64,000 nucleotides of DNA from Balamuthia mandrillaris. Its lineage: Eukaryota > Discosea > Longamoebia > Balamuthiidae. The notes below the pieces were generated by a model. That model saw only the letters and a list, made by a program, of their open reading frames with translations. It ran no database searches and was not told the DNA's origin. The translations under genes were made by a program, and so were the position numbers. The DNA is taken from NCBI GenBank assembly GCA_031835245.1, contig JAVKOQ010000044.1, positions 62,001 through 126,000 of the forward strand, in the 5' to 3' direction. This document shows positions 35,389-48,534 of the stretch, in pieces; the first letter of the stretch is position 1; every line of letters starts with the position of its first letter.

Positions 35389-38044
35389 CTAGTCCGATTC
35401 TAATGCAGAAGGGTCTTCGATGGTCATCTTGTTATCGCTCCTCTTGGACCTGCTGGAGGAGGCCTTGGTGGCCGTTACCATGCTCTGCCACAGTCGGGAA
35501 TACACCCTGCGCCAATCCAAAGTCATAAAGGTCAAGAACAGAAAGAGTCCTTTGGAAGAAGAGGAGCAATTGGTAAGTTTCTCAGAGCCCAGCGGAAGGA
35601 AAGGGAGGTGGAGCAGCAGCAGAACGGAGGAAAGGAGGAAAGCAATACCTAATCCAGAGTAACCGATGGAACGAATGAGCACAAGCCCATAGTTTGTGAT
35701 GTCTTGACTTAGAGAGCAGCCTTCAATCGGCTTCTCGTAGATCAAGCAGACGTAGTAGTCATTGTAGCCCTCTTTGATGGTGTCCTCGTTGGCCTCCACT
35801 TGGATGGAATAGGCAAAGATGAAGCAATACACCGCCAAGAACACGAACACGAAGAGCGCGATACGATAGTACATGAACACCAGCTTCTTGCAAGAGCCTT
35901 CCTTGATGCCTAGGTAGAGGATGCGTGCGATGCTGCACACGAAGAAGACCAGGCCTAAGACAAGCAACAAGCAGACTGGAGCCAACCAGAAGATACCCAA
36001 GTAAACCGCGTCATCTTCGTTCGAAACAAAACAGCTGAGACAAGGTCAATGCATCGTTGATCTTCTTGCCGAGAGTAAGAACGGAGAGAGGCAGAGAAAG
36101 AAACAGACGTACAAAGTGGCAGCCGAGGCGAATGCGATGCGATCCGCAACCATGCACACAAAAGCGCAGATAAGAGGAAGGCCCCATCCGATCGTGTGGA
36201 ACGTAAACTGTTGCCATCGGGTAAACTTCTTGCTGTTCGGTAACCTCTCTTTGAAAAACAGCTGTTTTAAACAGATCCGCTTCGTTAGGCATCGGTCTCT
36301 CTCGCTCACACAAAAAAACTAAAACAAACAAACCAGGAGAGAGAGAGAGAGAGAGAGGGAAAACCTGCAAGAACATGTTGAGGGCGATGAGAGCCCACCA
36401 GCAAGTTCCAGCCAAGAACCCAAACATCAACAGCCCGCCTTGCAATGTGCACACTGGGCTCTTGAACGCCAGGTCCCACTCCACCTGGTAGCTCTGCCCG
36501 GTGAGGCTGGCGTCGGGGTCATAGGTCACCTTCATGTCCGGAACGGCCACATCTCCGTTCAAGCTGCACCAAACGTTCTCGTGGCCGACGAAGGAGGGGA
36601 AGATGATGGCCCAGGCGGCCATGTGGGCGGAGAGAGCCACCATGGTGATGAGGTTGGAGGGCCATCGCCGCAGCTTTGGGTCGATCGCATACGTTACCAC
36701 CAGGAACAAACTTGTTACCTTTATAGTTTGATGAACATAGTTATGGTGAGCGAGAGAACGGTGAGGAGAAACGAGCCTTAAGGCCAAGTCTTTCAAAGAC
36801 AAAGAGATAAAGAAGAGGAAAGACACGGCAACGAAAAGAAGAAGAACGACAAAAGGAACAAAGAGAGAAGTGAAGAGCGTTACCCAGGACAGCCATCCCA
36901 ACACCGACTGCAACACCTTGACCGCATGGTACCTGAGGAAGGAAGAAGGCGAAGCAAAAAAAAATAAAATAAATAAATATAAGTGTTCGTCGGCACTATA
37001 GGAAATATTTGACAATAATCCAATATGGAGCCAACGCAAGTCGAACAAACACAACAAAAAACGTACTGCTCGTCGTCCAGGCTGGGCAAAGGGCATTCGA
37101 AGCCGCAACGAACGGAATTCTCCGAAGCGGGGACCAACGGGCTCACGCAAGCGGAGGCGTTCACCGTGCGTTGAGCGCCTCCACATTGCGCCACCACGGA
37201 CTGTACATCCGCTTCTGCACCGGTCGCAACGCGGTACGTCGTGTTTTGGTAGAACGAGGCGTTGGTGGCTGGATCTATCTCGCCGCAGTCCATTGGAAGC
37301 TGGGCATCTCCTCCTGGGAAGAAGAGGCCGTAACCCAAGGGAGCTCCGAAGCGTTCCCACGTCGACGCACAGGCCTCCGCTTCAGAGTGAAAGAGACATG
37401 TGAGAGAAGGAACACAGGAGAAGAACAAAGAGGAGAACAACTGGAGAAGAAGAAGAAAAGGAAGGAAGGAGAAAAATAAGAAAAGCAAGTAGAAGAAACA
37501 GAAGAAGAAGAAAGGTACTAAAGTCTTGGCATATGGCGCGACAAGGTTGTACAGGATGGACGATGGTTTCTGTTCATCAAACATATCGCACGAAACAACC
37601 GAAAAGAGTTAAAACAAAAACAACAACAAACAATAAAACAGACGATCGGACCATTTGTAACGGGATCCACTACACAGGGACGAATGTACGTCCTGCAAGC
37701 CATATCAACAGAACTGATCTGACATTCCTGGGGGATGCTGGTTGCCCCGTTGCCTCCGGTGAACGAGATGACACCTCCTCTTATCTCTTCCCACGTTCTA
37801 TTCTCTGGCACAAATATCTGCGTCCCAGCTGGTGGTTTTGTTGTTACAATGGAATGCGCTCGCCAGTAAAACCACAAGGAAGGAAGCACGCGGAACAGAG
37901 CAACAAACCTTCAAGCCCAACGTAGGACTGACAGACGGAAGGCTCTCCATCCCATGTATGACAATAACCAGCAGCGAGTGCTGCTGTTGAGGATGGCACT
38001 GACTCCACAAGAAGCAAGAACAACAACACATAACAGATGAACAT
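35389..38044 (-). CDS. Frizzled-like seven-helix receptor, copy 1
   Basis: Starts with a signal peptide (MFICYVLLFLLLVESVPSST) at 38044. A Frizzled-type cysteine-rich domain is split over exons: CHTWDGEPSVCQSYVGLEG, PQECQISSVDMACRTYIRPC, PVQPCRAICQDF, then ACASTWERFGAPLGYGLFFP and PMDCGE. The seven-helix part follows: LDDEQYHAVKVLQSVLGWLS, WPSNLITMVALSAHMAAW, GLLMFGFLAGTCWWALIALN, FHTIGWGLPLICAFVCMVAD, LVFFVCSIARILYLGIKEG, YYRIALFVFVFLAVYCFI. The cytosolic tail ends IEDPSALESD at 35389. By family it is a plasma-membrane receptor; amoebae encode such receptors but no known Wnt, so the ligand is unknown. It heads a tandem cluster with copies at 38634 and 41803. Confidence 0.88.
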
Positions 38045-38633
38045 CGTTGCTATTGTGTTTGTGCTGTATCGTAACAGAATAATGTAGGGATGATCGTTAC
38101 TGCTGCGTTACGGGTTTTTCAAACAACAAAGCGAAACATAATGGGGTAACAGCAGCACATTCCTAGTCAAGTAGCAGTAGTCAACTGGGGATAGCTGAGT
38201 ATGACGGTTGCTTAGTTAAAACCGTTATTGGGTCATTTCGTTTCATTTTCTCCTTATGGACAACCCCCCGGAGGCCTGTCCACTCCGTTTAGACCAAAAA
38301 ACGCTATCCCGTCAGGTTGCGGGTCACGATGACGAAGCCAATGCCTACGCCACTATTTGCAGAACTCTTTCCCTCGTGCCTACCTCTTCTCTCGTTATCA
38401 ACAGATCTTAAAGAGAAGCTTTTGCGTTTGGTATGTTTAAATGAACCTGCAATTATTTATTCTCTGGTGTACTTCCTTCGCAGAGGAAGAGAGAGAGACA
38501 GAGAGAGAGCGAGAAAGAGGAGAGAGAGCAAGCATGAAGAGAGAAAAAAACAAAATACCAAAACAAAAAGGGTGCAAATGAAAAATATACATGTAAGCAA
38601 AACCAAGGTGAGCCAGCAAAACTGTTTTTGAGT
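38045..38633. other. Intergenic region between Frizzled-like copies 1 and 2
   Basis: About 590 bases. Contains the copy 1 upstream region and, at 38485-38535, a GA-rich stretch near the 3' end of copy 2. No gene is supported. Confidence 0.5.
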
Positions 38634-41218
38634 CTAGTCCGATTCTAATGTTGAGGGATCCTCGATGGTCATCTTGTCGGAGCTCTTCTTGTTTCTTCTG
38701 GATCTGCTGGAAGAGGTCCTTGTGGTGGTCATGATGCTCTGCCACAGGTGCACATACACCTTTCGCCACTCCAGGGAGGCAAAGGTCAAGAACAGAAACA
38801 GGCCTGTGATTTTATAAAACGAAGGGTGAATATGAGGAAGAGCAAGAGCAAGAGGAAGAGCAAGAGGAAGAGCAAGAGGAGGAGGCTGAAAGAAGTCATT
38901 CGGTTTACCCAATCCAGAGTACCCCAAGGCTCGAATGAGCACAAGGTCATAGTTGGTCACATCCTTGCTGAGCGAGCACCCTTCCTCCGGCTTCTCGTAG
39001 ATCAAGCACACATAATACTCGTCATAACCGCTCTGAATGGTGTCCTTGTTGGCCTCCACTTGGATGGAATAGGCAAAGATGAAGCAATACACCGTCAAGA
39101 ACACGAACACGAACAACACAATGCGGTAGTAGGTGAACACCAGCTTCTTGCACGACCCCTCCTTGATGCCCAGGAAGAGGATGCGTGCAATGCTGCACAC
39201 GAAGAAGATCAGGCCCAAGACAAGCAACAAGCTGACGGGAGCGAACCAGAAGACCCCCAAATAGGCTGCGTCGTCGTCGTTGGACACGAAACAGCTAGCA
39301 ACGAACAATGCTAATCATGTGAGCAAACTGAATGGAAGAAAGAAACAGAGAGCAGAGAAGCGGAGAGGAGAAGGGGAAGACGCACAACGTGGAACCAGAG
39401 GAAAAGGCAATGCGATCAGCAACCATACACACAAAAGCACAGAGAAGCGGGAGGCCCCATCCCACGGTGTGAAACACAAACTGTTGCCATCGTCTGAACT
39501 TTTTGCTCTTTGGCAGCTTCTCCTTGAAATACAGCTATTCTTCCCGACCCACAAAAGTTCGTCACTGAGCTCCGCTGAGGGAGAGAGAGGGGGAGAGAGA
39601 GAGAGAGAGAGGAGAGGAGAGAGAGGGAAAACAAACCTGCAAGAACATGTTGAGGGCGATGAGAGCCCACCAGCAAGTTCCAGCCAAGAACCCAAACATC
39701 AACAATCCGCCTTGCAATGTGCACACCGGGCTCTTGAACACCAGGTCCCACTCCACCTCAAAGTTCTGACCTCCGAGGCTGGCGTTCGGGTCGTAGCTCA
39801 CCTTGAGGTCAGGCGCGGCCACATCTCCGTTCAAGCTGCACCAAACGTTCTCGTGGCCGACGAAGGAGGGGAAGACGATGGCCCAGGCGGCCATGTGGGC
39901 GGAGAGAGCCACCATGGTGATGAGGTTGGAGGGCCATCGCCGCAGCTTTGGGTCGATGGAGTAGGTGATCACCAAGAACAAGCTTGCCACCCAAGACAAC
40001 CATCCCAACACGGTTTGCAACACCTTCACTGCATCATATCTGAGAGGAGGTTAACAACAAGAAGAACAAAGCGACAGAGAAACGCAAAGACATAGAAAAG
40101 AAAACGTTACTGCTCATCGTCAAGACTGGGCAAAGGACACGCGAAGCCACAACGAGCTGAATCTTCCGAAACTTGAACCAAAGGTTCAACACAAGAAGAA
40201 GAGTTGGACGTGCGTTGAGGTCCTCCGCATTGGGTGGTGATGACGGAATTGTTGGTGGACACGCTGAAAGTGGAGTTCAGGAAGAAGGATGCGTTGGTGG
40301 CGGGATCCATCTCCCCACAATCGAGGGGGAGTTGGGCATCTCCTCCTGGGAAGAACAGGCCGTAGCCCAGAGGAGCTGCAAACCTTTCCCATGTTGAGGC
40401 GCAAACCTCAGCTGAGATATAGCAGAGCAAAACAACAAGAGGTCAATATTGGATGTAGGCATCGCTTAAGAAGACAATGAGTTTGAAGATGGAAAAAGAA
40501 GGACAGAGAGGGTACCAAAGTGAAGGCACATGTCAAGACAAGGCTGTACCGGATAAACCATGGTTTCTGTTCAACAACCAGAGGCGACAAGAGAGAACAA
40601 TCAATAGGAAAATATCAAAAATGAACGAAAGAATGCCACATGCAGCATACCATTTGTGGCCGGGTCAACAATGCACGGCCGGACGTAGGTCCTGCAAGCC
40701 ATGTCCAAAGAACTGACCTGACATGCTTGCGGAATGCTGGCAATTCCGTTACCGCTGGTGAAGGTCAACAGCAGCGATCGGATGTCCTCCCAGGCCATTC
40801 CCTCTGGAACGAATATTTGTGTACCCGCTTTTGGCGTTGGTTAACGAGAGCACAACCAAGAGAACAAAGTCAGGAGCTAAGAAAGCAGACGAAGAAAAAG
40901 AAAAAGGAGGGAGGAGCAAACAAGAAGAAGCAGGAGAAGTAGCAGGAGAAGAAGAAGAAGAACAAGACAGTAGAAGACAGAGGAAAAAGATGAACAACAC
41001 GAAGAAGCACAAAGAAAAGAGGAAAAAGAAGAAAAAGCCGCAGAAACAAAAACACTGACAATACCTTCTAACCCAACATAGGCCTGGCAAAGCGAAGGCT
41101 CTCCGTCCCACACAATGCATTCCCCAGCGGCCGCCTCCGCCCTGACCTTCGGGACGGCTGCCGTTGCCCACAACCCCAACAACAACCAAACCAACACCAA
41201 CACGGAAACAGGTTGCAT
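38634..41218 (-). CDS. Frizzled-like seven-helix receptor, copy 2
   Basis: Starts at 41218 with a signal peptide (MQPVSVLVLVWLLLGLWATA). The cysteine-rich domain matches copy 1 exon by exon: CIVWDGEPSLCQAYVGLEG, PQACQVSSLDMACRTYVRPC, PVQPCLDMCLHF, VCASTWERFAAPLGYGLFFP, PLDCGEMDP. Helices follow: VLQTVLGWLSWVASLFLVIT, WPSNLITMVALSAHMAAW, GLLMFGFLAGTCWWALIALN, FHTVGWGLPLLCAFVCMVAD, LIFFVCSIARILFLGIKEG, and the tail ends IEDPSTLESD. Stop at 38634. The stretch 39816-39957 matches 36544-36685 of copy 1 with one difference in 142 bases, while the flanking CRD exons differ much more. An intron at about 40860-41060 is a long AAG-type array. Confidence 0.88.
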
Positions 41219-41315
41219 GGCTGCTGTGGTATTAAGAACAGCTGTTTCCGAGCTGTTGTCTCCTCCTGCTGGAATGATGATGGCCAAAATAAAAGACAAG
41301 AACGGAAAGAACTGC

Positions 41316-41356
<41 letters not shown>

Positions 41357-41802
41357 AAAACTGAGAATAGGAGGATTGCCTTCATTTTCCAAAACCAATA
41401 AAGCAATTGTCTCCTGGTGATGCTCGTACATGGCACGTAACCCTTGATCGCTCTTTTCCCTTGTTTGGTTTATGAGGCGCAGCCCTGCTAATTAATGCTC
41501 AAAGCACCAAACAGCGATAATTCAACGAAGTGCGTTGCTGTCTGTTAGCTTTCAAAGGGGGGAGAATAGCTCAGCGTTACGTGTGGCCTCGCTATTTGTC
41601 TGCTCCTCCGGGTTGGCACTCAGGCCGGGTCCAGGTCCCGTGAAACACCCCCCAACGAGTAACGCATTGCTCCGCCGCGTATAACTTGTCGGGTGCTATC
41701 TTCCGTCGTGTAAACAAACCAATTATATTATTTTTACAAGTTGCAGTTATAAACAAAAACAAAACAAAACAAAACCTCAACACGTCAAGTTGACGGGACT
41801 TC
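41219..41802. other. Intergenic region between Frizzled-like copy 2 and the deleted copy
   Basis: Contains a GA repeat at about 41318-41353 and no supported gene. A G/C-rich segment at 41550-41670 was checked for tRNA structure without success. Confidence 0.5.
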
Positions 41803-42830
41803 CTAGCCCTCCTCTTCCAAGATAGACGGGTCTTCGATAGTCATCTTGTCGGAGCTCTTCTTGTTTCTTCTGGACATGCTGGCGGAGGTCCTTGCGGTGG
41901 TCATGACGCTCTGCCACAGGCGCGTCTACACCTTTCGCCACTCCAGGGAGGCGAACGTCAAGAACAGAAACAGGCCTGTGTTGGTATTGTTATTGGCAAT
42001 GGGTTATTAAGTTGGTTGAGGAAAATGAAGAAGAAGAGGGAGGACATCAGGGAAGTTTTGAAGTAAACGTTGCAATCAGAGAAGCACAGCCACAAATAAG
42101 GCGGCAAACATAGGAAGCGAATGAACAATAACACCAAGAAGAGGAGGGAGAACAAGATGAACATGAAGTACCTAATCCAGAGTAACCGATGGAACGAATG
42201 AGCACAAGATCATAGTTGGTCACATCCTTGCTGAGCGAGCACCCTTCCTCCGGCTTCCTGTAAATCAAGCAGACGTAGTAGTCATTGAGAAGGCCACATG
42301 AGAACAGCAAAAACACATGGGCAGCATACCATTAGTGGCAGGGTCAACGACGCAAGGACGAACGAATGTTCTGCAAGCCATGTCCAACGAGCTGATCTGA
42401 CAAGCCTCAGGAATACTCGCAAGTCCATTGCTGTTCGCAAAGGGTGCCACAGCGGCCAGAAGCGCTTCCCACGTTGGATGAATATAGGCGTTCCAACTGT
42501 TGTTTTGTTTGCCTTCAGCACAACAAACGAACAAGAAGACGAAGAAGAACAAGGAAGACGAAGAGCAGAAGATAAAGAAGGAAGAAAAAAAAATGGTAAT
42601 GGCAATAAAAGAGAGATGGCAACTAATGAAAGGCAAGAACAACAACATATGATGGGGAGAAAAAAAACACAAAAACCTTCCAGCCCAACAAAGTCCTGGC
42701 AAGGCGACGGCTGTCCATCCCACTCGATGCAGGTGCCAGCCGCCGCATCTTCTGCCACCGCCTTGGGCAGGGCGGCCGCTGCCCACCACAACAACAAAAT
42801 GAGAGGGACAGCTGAGCAAACCTGTCGCAT
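41803..42830 (-). pseudogene. Frizzled-like copy 3, internally deleted pseudogene
   Basis: Starts like the other copies: signal peptide MRQVCSAVPLILLLWWAAAA, then CIEWDGQPSPCQDFVGLEG and the second CRD exon (PEACQISSLDMACRTFVRPC, DPATNG). In the next intron, near 42287-42295, sequence jumps directly into the exon that in copies 1 and 2 encodes the segment before the last helix (NDYYVCLIY...KPEEGCSLSKDVTNYDLVLI). The second half of the CRD and most helices are missing. The final exon also has an in-frame TAG near 41925, where copy 2 reads KVYVHLWQS and this copy reads KV-stop-TRLWQS. The tail would end ILEEEG at 41803. A functional receptor is not possible; a short secreted CRD fragment could still be made. 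Confidence 0.85.
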
Positions 42831-43085
42831 GATGTAAGAAAGAAGTGGCTGGAGAGTTGACGGTTTGTTTTAACTTGAGCGTGTGTGTTATGGGTGTGTT
42901 GTAAACGTAAAATAATAATAAAAAGGATGGCGATGGTGAACAAAAGAGTAAAAGAATAACGTGGAATAACAAGATGAAGAAAAAAAAAGACGTTATGTCC
43001 GTCATCTAGGAAGCGTCGCGTGGAGTTGTTGTATAAAGGTTGTAGGTAATAAATTAGCGAGCTTATTAATGAAATTCTCCTCACT

Positions 43086-43679
43086 TTAATCTTCTGCTTC
43101 CTCCTCCTCGTCCTCTTCTTCTTGGTCGTCTTCGTGATGATCCACAAGGTCCATCGTTCCACCCACTCTCAACGTGATCCTTCCATCATCCCCCGTAAAG
43201 AACATAACGCCGTCGTCATCGCCCCCCTCCTCGTCGTCTTCATCAAACGCCCCATCGTCACTTCCATCCTCATCTTCCTCTTCCAATCTGAAATGGTGAC
43301 GATGCTCTCCATTTTCACTCTCAGAAAGCAAGTCGCTCAACAAAGTGTCCCATTCCTCTTCTTCCATGTTCCACATGCCGCCATCCTCTTCATCCTCATA
43401 GTCGTCATGACCGTCATCATCATCTTCATCGAAGCTTAGTCCAGCTCCATCTTCGTCGTCGTCATCATCATTCTCTTCATCGTCTTCATCTACATCAGAA
43501 TCGTAATGACCGCTGGATTTTTGGCGACCCACTTCATATAGTCGAACGACGGTACTACCCGATTCGATGGCAGTGGGAGCGGCGTTCTCCACTAACGCTA
43601 TTTGATTGTCGGGAGCTAACTCAATTGTTCCTTTGCTCCAAACCCTTCCTCCTTTTTGTTATTGGTTTTAATTTGTTAG

Positions 43680-43714
<35 letters not shown>

Positions 43715-46700
43715 GTGAACTGGAGGGTGTACCTTTTGAAGCAGAAGAGGAAATAGGTTCCCAAGGAAAGGGAACGACGGACGATGTATCAACCGCCAAG
43801 TCAAGCACGTCCTTTCCTAACTCTATAGTGGCGATATGCGAGTAGTCCGTGGCATCAAACGTCATAAAGAAGCGCTTGTTCTTGGTTCTAGAGTGCTCCG
43901 GCCATCCTTCTCTCGGCTCCGGTATGGCATAGAGCACATCACCGAGAGCGTTGAAGACGATTCTTGTTTGGTCTAACAGCGGGATGGTGCGCAGCAGCTT
44001 AAAGGTTTGCAGGTCCCAGACCTCACTGTTGATGATGACCTCGCGACCGGATGGGTTGAAAACGCTGCTGCCTGTGGGAGAGGTAAAGCGATCAAACTTG
44101 TGTACCATGCGAGAGTAGCGCGGGTCCCATAGTACATCTATTTGTATTAGAGCGTTTGTAGGGTTTAGATTGTTTCTTAAACAGACACAAAATACGAAAG
44201 AATACAAACCATCAGAAAGAATAAGGCCGTCACAGGGACTGAAACATGGACGAGGAGTATACTCATGAATGGAATGAGCAGAAGAGGATGTACTCGGTTT
44301 CAACGTGGCGAGTCGTTGCGAGGACTGAATGCTGTACAATACGGTGTTGGAGGAGGCATCGCTGCCAGCAATAAGGGTGCAGGCGTGGTTAAAGGTGGCG
44401 TAGTCGCAGTCAGGAAAGCGATGCATAGGGGAGTTGTCCTGCATGTGAATGCAGTCCTCGGAGACATCCCATAACATGGCCCCAGCAAAGGGAGCTGACG
44501 TCAGTAAGTATTGTCCGTTTAGTGCCATTTGTAACGCCCATATGCAATCCCCTTTCATCAATACATTGAAGTTTAGTTCACCAAACAACAGAGAACAAAA
44601 GAAACAAAAAGACAAACAACAAACCGCATTGCCACGAACGAAGCAAATCTCCACTATTTACATCAAACAAAGAGAGCTGCCCATCGCTGCTTCCCACCAT
44701 AATCCTCCTCCGTCCATAAAACCGGGCACAAGTGAAGAACTCATCCTGGCCTGGATGCAATACACCTCCATCGGCTCCAACGAATGTTCTGATGGCACGG
44801 AAGCGGCCAAACACAAAACGTCGGTCCAGTTTCATGCCTCCTCTTCCACCGTGAGCATAAGAGGAGGAATAGCAGGTTGATCTCCCAAAATTGGAGATGG
44901 CTTGTCGATGAAACAAACGAGAGGTGATGTTCCTGGAGGCTCTGTTGGTGCTGAGAGCAGCTTTTAGGGGTTCGGGACAGCGATGTACCTGGTGCAAGAG
45001 AGGAAAGGGAGGAAGAACGGAGATGGGAGCAGCACAGCGTCGATGTTGGTCCATGCAAAACTGTCTCACGATGTTGTCCAACGTATTACGAAATACATTT
45101 TGTGGTGGTTGTTGTGTATGAGGAAGAATGGAAGAAAGTGATGTATCTCTCTTTTTCTTTTTGGCAGCAGAACGTCGCTTTCGTTTTTGTTGTTTGAGAG
45201 CAGAAGTAGGAGTTGAAGAGGGAGAAGAAAGAAGATGTTTTGCTGAGGCGGCAGTTTTGAGAAAGGCTGGGCTGGAGGTTGGTGTTATGGCCAGCCGAGA
45301 AGGAGAAGCGGCACTGACAGAGGTAAGAGAGTAACGTCGAGGCCGGTGTTGTTGTGTCTGCTCTTGCTTCTTCTCTTCAACAATTTCAGTTATCATCGGC
45401 TCCAATTTTTGTTTTGTTTCTTCTTCCTCTTCTTCCTTTTTTTCTTCTATTTCTTGCTCGTTCTCTTTCGCTTTCTCCTTTTGCCGTATTTCATCTTTCA
45501 GTTTTTTGCGAGCCTTCCTCTGTCGCCGTTTTTTGCTGGAGGTGATTGTACTAGGAGCAAAAGCAAGCGCAGGATCTACTTCTTTCGATTCCTGTCGTAA
45601 GGTCTCCGCCGATTGATGCAAGCCGCAACTCTGAAGATGGTCGTGAATGAGCTGCAGCAATTCCTTTTGGCTGTACTGAATGGGTGTCTCATTGACAATA
45701 ACCGACTTTTGGATCTTCAAGAGAGCTGGGTCGGTAGCTTCTCTCGTGGCAGCCGAGTACATCATTCCTGCTTCTGGTTGCTGGTGAGCGAGTAGTGCTA
45801 GTTGTCTGTTCTGCGCGAGTAGTTGCTGTTGAGCATTGTCAAGGCCAAAAGCTCGTTTGTTGAAGGCCTTTGGTCCGCGTAGGTTGAACATAGTAATCCT
45901 ATCGATGAGCTTCAAGGCGTACGCTCTGAACTTGAGATGGGCGTTGAGGCTTTCTCTGTGCTGAGCCAACGGGCTCTGAATGAGCTCCGAGAGAGTCTCA
46001 CTGAGATGCAGTTTGGAGAGGATCTGGCATATGGTAGCATCTCTCGCCAAGCCTAAAAGCACTTTGCAGGCAAGTCCTCGCAGGTGATCCGCTTCTGGGG
46101 TAGCCTTGCGTTGTCGCAGCAACGCGAAGAGCAGCTGAATACCGTTGTGCGTGCGAATACCAGACCAAACGTACTTGAGACTATCCGGGTCTCGACTAAG
46201 ACCACCAATCATCCACAGGATGTGAAGTGCAGCGTTGACAACAGCGGGGGTTTCGGTGGTATCAACGGAAGCAGCACGAAGTAACACAGCAATGGCCGTA
46301 AGTTGGTCTCCTTGTTCAGCCTCCTGGCGTTCTCGTTCACGTTCTGCATCTCCGTGAGCAGGAGTAGAAGTTGTAGGCAAAGGAGAAAGAGGCGGAAGAG
46401 GTGAACGAGAAGGGAAGGGAGGCAGGAATGGAGAATGAGGGGAAGGTGGAGGGAGACCATCTGAGTAACGATCCACAAGCATGATGGTAGTACCAACAAG
46501 GTATTGATGAGTGAAAGGAACAACTGACATTGCCAACAGAGCTTCCAATCCATATTGGCCTGTCTCTGGATAGCCCCATTGGTACAACGAGCGGTGGATG
46601 GTTTCCAGAATCAAAGCGAAACCCTGAGCTTGCCAGAAGCGCTCCACTTGAGGCCAGAGAGAATGACTGAGGTGCTGCCGCATCATGTCATTTTTTTCGA

Positions 46701-47952
46701 AGAGGGTGAGAGCGGCTTCGACAGCTTTGTCATCCGCGTTGAGTGCTTTGTGCCCTGGTATCAAGGAAGCGAGTTGTTGGTAGTTGGTTGAAGGGCCCAA
46801 GTGTGTGACAGGTGTGAAGGAGGAGGAGGAAGAAGCAGAGGCATGATGATGATAAGTTCGAGTAGGAGTTGCAGTAAGAGAAGTTGGTTCTTCGGAGGAT
46901 GCTGGTACAGCGATGCTGCGCTTTCTTCCTTTTCGCTTTCGTTTGCGCTTTTTTGTATCTTTTTCCTTTCCCTTTTCATTGTCTTCGTTTGCACCTTCTT
47001 CCAGTTTCTCTAGTTCTTCTTTGCTTTCCACCATACTGTCTTCGCCTTCTTTCCTTTCTCGTTGCTTCTTGGGATTTCGGTGCCGCTTTAGTGCTATTGT
47101 TTGTAGGATGAGATGAGCTCGAAAGTATTGCCGCAAACAAAAGCATGCTCCGTGGATAAGTGCAATAACTGACTTCTTGGGAACACCATCCGGTGAAGGC
47201 AGAACAATGGAATTGCGTAAAATTGTCAAAGTGGTCTGAAGGCCGTTGTGTTGGTCAAATAACTCTAAAACCGTTCTATATTCCAAAACTAGAGCAAAGA
47301 AATGACTGTTCCAATAATTTAAAAAAAAGAGAACGTGAGAGGAGAAAGGAGAAATACAGTTAGACCGATATGCAGAACAAACTAAGGAAGATAGGTGAAA
47401 AGCAGGATGGGAAGTAATAATTCTAACCATGTATCCTTGCGAGCTCCATCTTGCAATGTTAAAGAGAGAAGCCACATGGCAGCATGCACCAAACGGGACG
47501 GAAGAGATGGATCAGGAGAGAGAAGAATGCGCTCCATCACAGCAGTCAGCTCAAAGAAGCAAAGAGCAAGGCCACCACTGATGTAGGGCCAAGGAGGTAA
47601 TGAGAGCAAGACATCCAGTCCCGTGTCAACAAACACATTGGCAAACTTTTTGTGAGCGAGTAGACTGTTTATAAGTTGGAGTGTATCTTTAAACAGTATT
47701 TCCAAAAAAAAAAGTCATTTAATTGTCCATTCGTTAAAAGAAGAGATAGAAAAGGACAGCAAAAAATTGATTTCTTTACCTGATAGGATATACAGGTTTG
47801 GGGATTTTAGCAATGTGAGTATAGATTCCATACCACGGCCTCGGAATATATGAGCAAGGATATCTTGATACTCTCCAAGGGAGGCTAAACAGGCTATAAT
47901 TCCTCGCTGTAAAAGTTAAACAATAGTGAATGGAGAGAGGGAGGGAGGGAGG

Positions 47953-47983
<31 letters not shown>

Positions 47984-48499
47984 GATCTAGTTAGCATCAC
48001 TCCACAACAAGCTAGAGAGGAATAGAAGCGCTTACAAGTTCTCGAAAATCAACTTCTTCTTCAGAGAGCCCCATGACCGATTCCCAGAGTTGCCAGTCTA
48101 CTTTCTCCTCCGTTGTAACGTCTTTGCCTTCCTGCTGCTCTTCCGAATAAGCTTGTTCCACAGTTTCCTCGCCTTCTGCTCTTTCTACGGCTTGTTTCTC
48201 GTCCTCCTTTCCTTTGTCTTTTCGTTTCTCTGTTGCGAAAAGGCTTTTCGGTCTTTGCCCTCCAGAGACCATCTTATCGGCAAGTGAAGGGTCAATATCT
48301 CCCAATTTTGGTCGCCACGGCACACCTTTGTCTATTAGGTCCGCTAACCGTTGCACTAAGATTTGCACTATACCAGAGTCCACTGCCTCATCTCCTAGAT
48401 CGCCACTGACCATACGTGCTAAAATGCCAGTCGCTATGGCCCGCATCGGACCTTTTCCTTTCATCACTTCGTCCATTAATTTGTTTTTGGCTCGTTCCT

Positions 48500-48534
<35 letters not shown>

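Noticed and set aside
41550-41680. G/C-rich stretch, considered as a tRNA or pre-tRNA
   Set aside because: No four-arm fold or A/B box with correct spacing could be drawn by eye.
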